Below, piece after piece: positions 58,058 to 64,000 of a DNA stretch of 64,000 nt. The position numbers were made by a program, and so were the translations under genes. The DNA comes from Hydrotalea sandarakina. GTDB taxonomy: Bacteria; Bacteroidota; Bacteroidia; Chitinophagales; Chitinophagaceae. Below the pieces are notes generated by a model. That model worked only from the letters and a program-made list of their open reading frames with translations. It was not told the DNA's origin and made no database searches. The stretch lies in the NCBI RefSeq assembly GCF_003254115.1, contig NZ_QKZV01000004.1, positions 124,001-188,000 on the forward strand, read 5' to 3'. Numbering within the stretch: position 1 is the stretch's first letter; every line of letters begins with the position of its first letter.

Positions 58058-58083
58058 TCATTATAAAACACACTAAATAAACG

Positions 58084-58737
58084 CTACATTAAAAGAGGGG
58101 CTAAAATTTTTTGCCATATATGATACCCATTCGCATTCATGTGTAATTCATCACTTAAAAAAATGGATTGATTAATAGTACCATCTTTATTCAACATGGC
58201 ATCAAAGACATTGACAAATTGGGTATTAGCTTGTGTTTTCAAATATTGTTGAATCAATTGATTAGCAGCTCGCATTTTTGATAACCATTGAACACGACTT
58301 GGGCTTGGCTTTATAGAAACATAATCAACAGGAATAGTTGGATACTTTTCACGAATTAATTTTAAAACTGTTTTTACTCTATCCAGTATTTGCATTGGCG
58401 TAATCGTAGTATCCTCAGCAATATCATTTTCACCACAATAAATAACAATTTGTTTGGGATGATAGGGCCAAACAATATCAGGAATATAATGAATTAAATC
58501 GGGCAGTGTAGAGCCGCCAAAACCTCTATTAATAATTGTATGATTTGGAAAATAACTCTGCACATCGGTCCATTTTCTGAACGATGAACTACCTACAAAT
58601 AAAATAGCATTTTTAGGAGGAAAGTGAATGCTATCCTGTTTTTTAAAAGCGGCTATTTCGTCATAAAATCTCGGTGACTGTGCATTTGTTATACCTAAAC
58701 TCATTATGCACAAGCATACAATTAAAAGCTTTTTCAT
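58084..58737 (-). CDS. secreted SGNH/GDSL hydrolase
   Basis: A 217-residue SGNH-fold hydrolase with a signal peptide ending near TNAQ (about 20). Block I is FVGSSSF (nucleophile S51), block II RGFGGS (oxyanion G near 74), block III GEND (N104) and block V DELH (D196, H199). The substrate class is esters, most likely acyl or acetyl decorations on the glucan handled by the locus, or a lipid; this is inferred from the position 12 bp after the GH30 gene. It converges on the regulator gene with a 26-bp gap. Confidence 0.88.
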   Translation of the reverse strand: MKKLLIVCLCIMSLGITNAQSPRFYDEIAAFKKQDSIHFPPKNAILFVGSSSFRKWTDVQSYFPNHTIINRGFGGSTLPDLIHYIPDIVWPYHPKQIVIYCGENDIAEDTTITPMQILDRVKTVLKLIREKYPTIPVDYVSIKPSPSRVQWLSKMRAANQLIQQYLKTQANTQFVNVFDAMLNKDGTINQSIFLSDELHMNANGYHIWQKILAPLLM

Positions 58738-58749
58738 GTTATTTATTTT

Positions 58750-60189
58750 TTACCAAACATAAGTGGCCACACTGCCTGCAGGCAGCACAGCTGCAGCATA
58801 TTTGTTATTAAATTGAATACCAAATGCCTGAGTAGTATTGTTTGAATTAAAAACAATTAATACTTTTTTGCCTTGTGGTGTTAAAAAAGCAACATTAGGC
58901 AAGTTATTAATCATATTCGAAGCAATTCGGTACGAGCCGTAAAGTACAAACTTTGATGCATGTGCTATGATATAGTATGCCACATTTCTGATAATACTAT
59001 TTCCTTGTATAGTTAAAGCGCCTAAACATTGTGTACATCCGCCGGATGTGTGTGGTTCATCATTCGCATCCGCAGCAAGATTCCACTCAAGCACTGTTTT
59101 ACTCCAATTTCTTGGCGCACCAATAATTAAATTTTGGATGTGCCATTGTAAGTTAGAAGCAAAATCGCCGGGTGCACCTACCCACTGTTCTGTAAAATAA
59201 ACATGCTTATTAGGAAATGCATCATGCACCTGGCTAAGTGCACTAATATTACCAGCATACAAATGAAAAGCTGATCCGGTAACATACTGCGCAGCACTTG
59301 GGTTATTTAAAATTGTTAATGGATAATCAGGTCTGTCGCAATTATGGTCATATAACCAAATTTGCGTAGTAATATTATTGTTTTTAAATGCCGGACCAAG
59401 TGCATTTTGAATAAATTTTGCTTGTTCATCGGCTTGCATTACCATACTGGGATTATTGTTTGGATTTAACGGCTCATTTTGTATGGTAATAGCATAAACG
59501 GGAATGCCTTGCTGTTGCATAGCCACTATGTACTTAACCAAATATTGTGCATAAACCTGATAATATTGTGGTAATAAACTTCCACCAACGGTAGCGTTAT
59601 TGCTTTTCATCCATGTGGGTGCAGACCAAGGAGAACCTAAAATTTTTATGTTCGGATTGATTTGTAAAATTACTTTTAAAATCGGAATTAAATCAACAGT
59701 ATCAGCAGCCAGACTAAAATGTTGCAGTAAAGTATCTGTTGTTCCGTTAGGCACATCATCGTAAGAAAAAACCGAACTATTTAAATCAGATGCACCAATG
59801 CTAATGCGTAAAAAATTAATGCCAATACTACCAGAATCATTACCAAATAATTCATTTAATAAAGCTGATTTTTGTGAGGTTGGCAACTGATTAATTAAAG
59901 CAGCACTGCCACCGGTTAAGGTAAAACCAAACCCATCCATTGTTTGGTATTGTTGAGTACTATCAACTGTTATAACTGCATTGGTTTTGTTTGTTGAACC
60001 GAAATAAATAACAGGTTGCTGCTGCAAACGGACAGTACCGGAAGCATTAGTTAACCAACTATACACTTCACCTGCATATGGCTTTAAAAAATTACTTTGC
60101 GCACTGGCACCTATACCGCTTAACAATGTATAGCTTAACCCTGCCAATAAAAGCAACAATTGAATAGAACCAATTTTGCGAAGCTGCAT
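58750..60189 (-). CDS. secreted GH30 beta-glucanase (beta-1,6-glucanase/glucosylceramidase type)
   Basis: A 479-residue secreted GH30 enzyme, signal peptide ending near GASAQ (about 31). The family motif GFGFTLTGGSA (about 86-96), acid/base E239 in ITIQNEP and nucleophile E334 in FTEQW identify the barrel; a beta-sandwich C-terminal part follows. GH30 includes beta-1,6-glucanases and glucosylceramidases. Beside two GH16 beta-1,3-glucanases it most plausibly removes beta-1,6 branches of laminarin-like glucan. It is 19 bp downstream of the DUF6588 gene and 12 bp upstream of the SGNH hydrolase, so all three form one operon. Confidence 0.92.
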   Translation of the reverse strand: MQLRKIGSIQLLLLLAGLSYTLLSGIGASAQSNFLKPYAGEVYSWLTNASGTVRLQQQPVIYFGSTNKTNAVITVDSTQQYQTMDGFGFTLTGGSAALINQLPTSQKSALLNELFGNDSGSIGINFLRISIGASDLNSSVFSYDDVPNGTTDTLLQHFSLAADTVDLIPILKVILQINPNIKILGSPWSAPTWMKSNNATVGGSLLPQYYQVYAQYLVKYIVAMQQQGIPVYAITIQNEPLNPNNNPSMVMQADEQAKFIQNALGPAFKNNNITTQIWLYDHNCDRPDYPLTILNNPSAAQYVTGSAFHLYAGNISALSQVHDAFPNKHVYFTEQWVGAPGDFASNLQWHIQNLIIGAPRNWSKTVLEWNLAADANDEPHTSGGCTQCLGALTIQGNSIIRNVAYYIIAHASKFVLYGSYRIASNMINNLPNVAFLTPQGKKVLIVFNSNNTTQAFGIQFNNKYAAAVLPAGSVATYVW

Positions 60190-60208
60190 GTATTAAAAAT
60201 ACAAAATA

Positions 60209-61261
60209 CTATCTAAATGCTAACGCTACACCTGCACCAATACCATTATACTTGGCAAAAGTATAATCGGCATAAATTTTCAAAATAGCTAAGTTAAGGC
60301 GTACACCCCAAGTATTAGAAATACCCGAAACTGTATAGTTCATTGCTAAAGGGTCGGTAGTGTTCACCACAACGGTATTATTGGGTGGTGGAAAGTTTGT
60401 ATATAAAGTAGCTTGATATGTTCCATTTACATTAATATTTGATTTTCCTGAATTATAACCGATAGATGTATAAATTTCAAGAATTGAAAATTTTGCAGAA
60501 GCAATGGCTTGCACAGTAAAAGCAGAAATGTCATACTGCAGTACAGCATTGTTGCTTTTTATATTGGTTGAATTAGTCAAATCGGGATAATAATCCGCTG
60601 AAAGGTGATTGTACGCTGCTAACGCAGACAAATGCAAGAAGGGAACTTTTTTAATAAAGGGTAAATAGTTAGAAAACTCATGTTGCAAACCCACACCAAA
60701 AACTCCCATTGATACATTGCTTAAATCAGTTTTGGGAAAATATCGAACTTTTAAATCAGTATGTTTAAAAATACCAACCCCCACTTGCGCTACCGGTAAA
60801 GGAACCGATACCGGCAAAAATGAAATATTCTTCTTAAAATCATTACCTATACCCGAAGGGGCAGTAAAATCGGTATAAGCCTGTTGTCCATTTTCTGTAA
60901 CATTAACATGAATGCTTTGAGAAGAACTTCCACCCATAAATGTAGGTAAGCTTGCACTAGTAGCCCCACCATTTAATTTGAAGGTAGTATAATCAGCATT
61001 ATTAAAGGTGAAACTTTGTTTACCGGTTGGTACAACTGCTGCTTGTAAACTAACAGATACATCTACACCTAAAAATTTATGAGTTCTTGCTGTACTGAAC
61101 CAACCTCGGTTCATGTTATAAATTTCACCTTCACCAAAGGGTTGTAAATAATTTCCAACAAATTTGTTGGCATCGGCAGTAGCAGAAGCTATTCCTTGGG
61201 CTTTTGATTGTGTTGCAGTAAGTGCAACCAAACAGAGCAGGGCAATTTTTTTCATATTCAT
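60209..61261 (-). CDS. DUF6588-like outer-membrane protein
   Basis: A 350-residue exported protein with a signal peptide ending near SKAQ (about 21). The mature part has alternating beta strands and conserved segments such as NYLQPFGEGEIYNMNRGWFSTA and a C-terminal strand ending ALAFR, consistent with a small outer-membrane beta barrel of the DUF6588 type. The ATG at 61255 (MKKIALL) is a possible start instead of 61261. It leads the operon with GH30 and the SGNH hydrolase. A role in passage or binding of glucan fragments is inference; the family has no known function to me. Confidence 0.72.
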   Translation of the reverse strand: MNMKKIALLCLVALTATQSKAQGIASATADANKFVGNYLQPFGEGEIYNMNRGWFSTARTHKFLGVDVSVSLQAAVVPTGKQSFTFNNADYTTFKLNGGATSASLPTFMGGSSSQSIHVNVTENGQQAYTDFTAPSGIGNDFKKNISFLPVSVPLPVAQVGVGIFKHTDLKVRYFPKTDLSNVSMGVFGVGLQHEFSNYLPFIKKVPFLHLSALAAYNHLSADYYPDLTNSTNIKSNNAVLQYDISAFTVQAIASAKFSILEIYTSIGYNSGKSNINVNGTYQATLYTNFPPPNNTVVVNTTDPLAMNYTVSGISNTWGVRLNLAILKIYADYTFAKYNGIGAGVALAFR

Positions 61262-61429
61262 GCATTTAGGTTTTATTGAATAGCAGTACTTATGGGCAAA
61301 TGCTAAATTAGCAAAGCAACTTTTTACTTAATAACTTTTTAAGCAAAATTTGAATATGGCTGCTAAATAATACATAAATGATTGAATTAGCGCAAATATT
61401 GCTGCTTATCAAAAAAGAATAGTACAAAT

Positions 61430-62563
61430 TTATGATAGGATTGTTGCTACTTTTTCTTCCGCTAGGCCAAATGAAAGCGTCATCCCGGCTCCACCCAATC
61501 CATTTAAAATGTAAACATCGGGCAAGGGTTCTAAAAACACTTCAGTAGCGCCATTGGTCATTTTTGCATAAATACCATTCCAGCTTTGTAATAAATTCCA
61601 TGACTGAGCATGTACAAACTGTTTTAAGTATTGGGTAACCAAATTATTTAAATAGGCACTGTCAAAAGGATCAAAAGTTAATCCATATTCATGCGTATCA
61701 CCCACCGTAAATTCTCCTAAATGATTTTGAGAAACCATTACATGTATGCCCCATTTTACATATTCTGACATTTCGGCTTCATAACGTGCTTTTAACTGAG
61801 GCAATGAAGGTGCGGCTTTAAAGCTTTGATAATGAATTAAAGAAAGACCGCCACATAATGAAGTACCAATATGCATACCATCGGCACCGGCATTGTAACG
61901 CAACATTTGCAGCTTGCATTTGGTAATTGCCAGGCCATTAAATTGCTCAGGAAAAAGTGTTTCAAAATCGGCGCCTGAACAAACAACAACTACATCAGCC
62001 TGCAAACATTCTTTACCCAAATAAACTTTACCTGATTCAATGTTGGTGACTGCTTTGCCCCAAATAAATTTTACTTCTAAAAACTCGGATAAATATTGTG
62101 GAATTGCAGCAATAGCTTCCCGTGGATCAACAATCATTTCTGTAGCACTATACAAACCTCCTAATAAACCGTTTTCTACTACACCTTCAAATTCTTCTAT
62201 AATATCTTTTTTCCGCATTAATTCAACGGGCCGGCCGTCAGCATGAAAAGCATCATACAACTCTTCTAATACTTGCATTTCATCATCGTAATAAGCAACA
62301 TGTAAACTACCCGATTCCCTGTACCATAAACCTATACTGTCCGCAACCTCTTTCCAAATAGCTTTACTGCGCAAAGCACGGTTGTATAAAGTACCCGATG
62401 GCTGTCCAATTGGCCATATCATTCCAAAATTTCGAACAGAAGCTCCAACAGCTCTTTCACTTCGTTCAATTATGGTAACACTAAATCCTTTTAAACTCAA
62501 TGCCCTTGCCGTAGCTAATCCTACAATGCCGGCACCAATAACAATTGCTGATTGCTTATGCAT
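61430..62563 (-). CDS. FAD-dependent oxidoreductase, TIGR03364 (aminophosphonate-associated) family
   Basis: A 377-residue flavoprotein of the DAO/glycine-oxidase superfamily. The FAD-binding motif VIGAGIVGLATARALS is at about 8-23, followed by a conserved RNFGMIWPIGQPSG segment (44-57) and a C-terminal NGLGGAGMTLSFGLAE motif. Segments such as RNFGMIWPIGQP are characteristic of TIGR03364, which is found syntenically with phosphonatase-like HAD enzymes and was proposed to oxidise an aminophosphonate. Here a partial HAD gene of that type lies two genes upstream, which supports the assignment. It overlaps the MFS gene by 8 bp, so the operon is tight. The true substrate is unverified. Confidence 0.85.
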   Translation of the reverse strand: MHKQSAIVIGAGIVGLATARALSLKGFSVTIIERSERAVGASVRNFGMIWPIGQPSGTLYNRALRSKAIWKEVADSIGLWYRESGSLHVAYYDDEMQVLEELYDAFHADGRPVELMRKKDIIEEFEGVVENGLLGGLYSATEMIVDPREAIAAIPQYLSEFLEVKFIWGKAVTNIESGKVYLGKECLQADVVVVCSGADFETLFPEQFNGLAITKCKLQMLRYNAGADGMHIGTSLCGGLSLIHYQSFKAAPSLPQLKARYEAEMSEYVKWGIHVMVSQNHLGEFTVGDTHEYGLTFDPFDSAYLNNLVTQYLKQFVHAQSWNLLQSWNGIYAKMTNGATEVFLEPLPDVYILNGLGGAGMTLSFGLAEEKVATILS

Positions 62564-63842
62564 ATTGAATACTTGTTTGCGAATACTTTAATCTGAAATA
62601 ATACAAAGCCATTGCCGTTCCAATAATGCCAATTACTGAAAAAACCATTACGCCCAGCCCATATAATTGCGACCATTGCATTTGTGCATTTGAAAATGTT
62701 TTAACCATAATTACAGCAACACTTCCCAAGTAACCAAACGAATCGGCTACGTACATTAAAAAACCAACATTGCCGGTTTGACGATACGTGCCAATCATTC
62801 TATCAAACAACATACAATTAAAAGGAATATAACCAATGTATAAGCCTAAACCAACCAGTGTTATCCAATAAACAGGAGGTAATATTTCTTGCAAAAACAA
62901 CCACGAACAAATACCGGAAATTAAAAAACCGATAATAATTAAGTAATGGGTAATAAAAAATGCTTTGGCATTATTCTTAATTAGTATCATGGAACCAATG
63001 AGTAATAATACCATTAATGAAATAGGTATTTCTGTTTCAGTAAAAATAGCGGCATTTTTACCCAAGCCCATTTCGCGAAACATATCAGCGGCGAAATTGT
63101 CGCGTATATCACGAAATACCGTTAAAATAACATACACAGCAATTAGCAAAACCAAACCAACACTAAATTGCTTAAAAAAGTGTTTACGTTGTTGTTTGTC
63201 TAATACAGTTCTGATAACCCGTTGCGCTTTATCTTCATCAGTGGGGGGTGGAATTTTTTCTAATAAAAAAACCAACCCCACCATTGGTATAGCAAAAACA
63301 AGACCTGTTACAAATGGCATCCAAAGTTCATTCACATGGAATTCAACCAATAAAGTTTTTCCTACAGATTTCACAAAACCTGATGAAAAAATAAAACTAA
63401 CAGCTAAGGCTGCACCTATGAAATCGGTAGCCTTTCTGCCTTCTACAAATGAAAATACAATTCCCCATATAATTCCCAACGGAAACCCATTGATGAATAA
63501 AAAAATAATATTGTAGGGTGAAGGTGTAATTGCAAAAAATAAAAGAGCTATCCAGGCAATGGCCACCAACAACAAAATAACCTTACCACGACCTACTTGT
63601 TTTAATTCAGCAATGAATTTGATACCATAAAATTTACTAAACATGTATCCTAAAACCTGGGCAATTACTAAGGCATCTTTGTATGGCAATCCAAATACAT
63701 TGGGCATATCATGAAAAGTTCCCGCAGTAAAAGGCTTTCGGAAAGCATATACCGTTGCATACGTTAAAAATGTAATAACGGCAGCATACAAAGCCACTTT
63801 TATATCATTAATCTTTTTGTATGACAAATTCTTTAATGACAT
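62556..63842 (-). CDS. DUF5690-family MFS transporter
   Basis: A 428-residue integral membrane protein with about twelve hydrophobic helices; a helix pair around FITHYLIIIGFLISGICSW and the charged loop PPTDEDKAQRVIRT near the middle separate two halves, as in MFS transporters. It resembles the DUF5690 family. Its start overlaps the HAD hydrolase stop by 10 bp and its end overlaps the FAD oxidoreductase start by 8 bp, so uptake of the organophosphonate or of a pathway product is inferred. Direction and substrate of transport are unknown. Confidence 0.82.
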   Translation of the reverse strand: MSLKNLSYKKINDIKVALYAAVITFLTYATVYAFRKPFTAGTFHDMPNVFGLPYKDALVIAQVLGYMFSKFYGIKFIAELKQVGRGKVILLLVAIAWIALLFFAITPSPYNIIFLFINGFPLGIIWGIVFSFVEGRKATDFIGAALAVSFIFSSGFVKSVGKTLLVEFHVNELWMPFVTGLVFAIPMVGLVFLLEKIPPPTDEDKAQRVIRTVLDKQQRKHFFKQFSVGLVLLIAVYVILTVFRDIRDNFAADMFREMGLGKNAAIFTETEIPISLMVLLLIGSMILIKNNAKAFFITHYLIIIGFLISGICSWLFLQEILPPVYWITLVGLGLYIGYIPFNCMLFDRMIGTYRQTGNVGFLMYVADSFGYLGSVAVIMVKTFSNAQMQWSQLYGLGVMVFSVIGIIGTAMALYYFRLKYSQTSIQYA

Positions 63843-64000
63843 TCAATAATGGCTTTCAGTTGTTCTAAAGAGTGTATAACATAATCCGGCGAAAGCACAT
63901 TTAATTGTTCTTCACTACAAGCACCTGTTGTAATGGCTATTACCAAACCACAATCAGCATTTCTCCCTTCTAAAATATCAACTTCTGTATCACCCACTTT
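63833..64000 (-). CDS. phosphonatase-like HAD hydrolase, C-terminal fragment (window edge)
   Basis: 55 residues plus stop codon are visible on the minus strand; the N-terminus lies beyond 64000. They begin KVGDTEVDILEGRNA and continue with CGLVIAITTGACSEEQL, typical of the HAD motif III/IV region of PhnX-like phosphonoacetaldehyde hydrolases (TIGR03351 relatives). The stop codon overlaps the MFS start by 10 bp. Together with the TIGR03364 oxidoreductase and the transporter, it suggests cleavage of the C-P bond of a phosphonoaldehyde to release phosphate. The catalytic Asp is outside the window, so the assignment rests on the C-terminus and context. Confidence 0.75.
   Translation of the reverse strand, partial: KVGDTEVDILEGRNADCGLVIAITTGACSEEQLNVLSPDYVIHSLEQLKAIIECH

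Noticed and set aside
1-64000. CRISPR arrays, transposases, prophage or toxin-antitoxin genes
   Set aside because: Looked for short regular repeats, DDE/HUH motifs and phage genes on both strands; none were found.

Overview
The window looks like a chromosomal segment of a Bacteroidota bacterium, most likely Chitinophagia/Chitinophagaceae. The evidence is an AT-rich sequence, start codons without Shine-Dalgarno sequences, a SusC/SusD pair, sortilin/BNR-repeat secreted proteins, two-component-propeller/Y_Y_Y sensors, DUF6588 and DUF5690 proteins, and promoters resembling the Bacteroidota -7 element TAnnTTTG. I see no tRNA, rRNA, CRISPR array, insertion sequence or prophage gene. The species assignment is inference.

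Layout. 1-4607 (minus): two PAS-rich soluble sensors, the first cut by the window edge. 4608-5442: AT-rich gap. 5443-7708 (plus): a DUF202 membrane protein and a secreted GH2 beta-glucuronidase-like enzyme. 8097-10867 (minus): a TPR/HisKA_2 histidine kinase and LuxR-type response regulator with ATGA overlap. 11084-12364 (plus): a Tat-exported M24 peptidase. 12446-15853 (minus): a GH2-GH53 fusion, predicted to attack beta-1,4-galactan. 16026-25185 (minus): a LytS/LytTR-type sensor-regulator pair followed by two secreted or outer-membrane proteins that share a Cys-rich C-terminal domain I cannot name. A 21-bp-spaced direct repeat fitting a LytTR operator lies before the first of these. 25327-28899 (minus): a methyltransferase and a large FAD/Fe-S dehydrogenase. 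29150-38718: three paralogous sortilin/BNR-repeat secreted proteins, two on minus and one divergent.

38725-44999 (minus): a heme-uptake operon. It comprises a small conserved membrane protein, a TonB receptor, an HmuT-like lipoprotein, a FecCD/HmuU permease, an HmuV-like ATPase and a ferric-reductase-like membrane cytochrome. 45094-61261: a polysaccharide utilisation locus predicted to target beta-1,3/1,6-glucan (laminarin-like). It runs SusC, SusD, a glycan-binding lipoprotein with three tandem modules, a PKD lipoprotein, a PKD-GH16 and a GH16. These are divergent from a membrane-tethered propeller/Y_Y_Y/HTH regulator. Beyond the regulator are a DUF6588 protein, a GH30 and an SGNH hydrolase. 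The SusC/regulator intergenic region carries an exact 16-bp direct repeat and an oppositely oriented 9-bp core. 61430-64000 (minus): a TIGR03364 FAD oxidoreductase, a DUF5690 MFS transporter and a partial phosphonatase-like HAD hydrolase, which together suggest aminophosphonate catabolism.

The strongest candidates for undescribed biology are the LytTR-linked pair with the shared CxxCEKTVC domain, the GH2-GH53 fusion, the laminarin-locus operator repeats with a membrane-tethered regulator, and the three-member sortilin-like cluster. Start codons were moved from non-ATG or upstream positions where signal peptides or local sequence argued for it; this is noted per gene.
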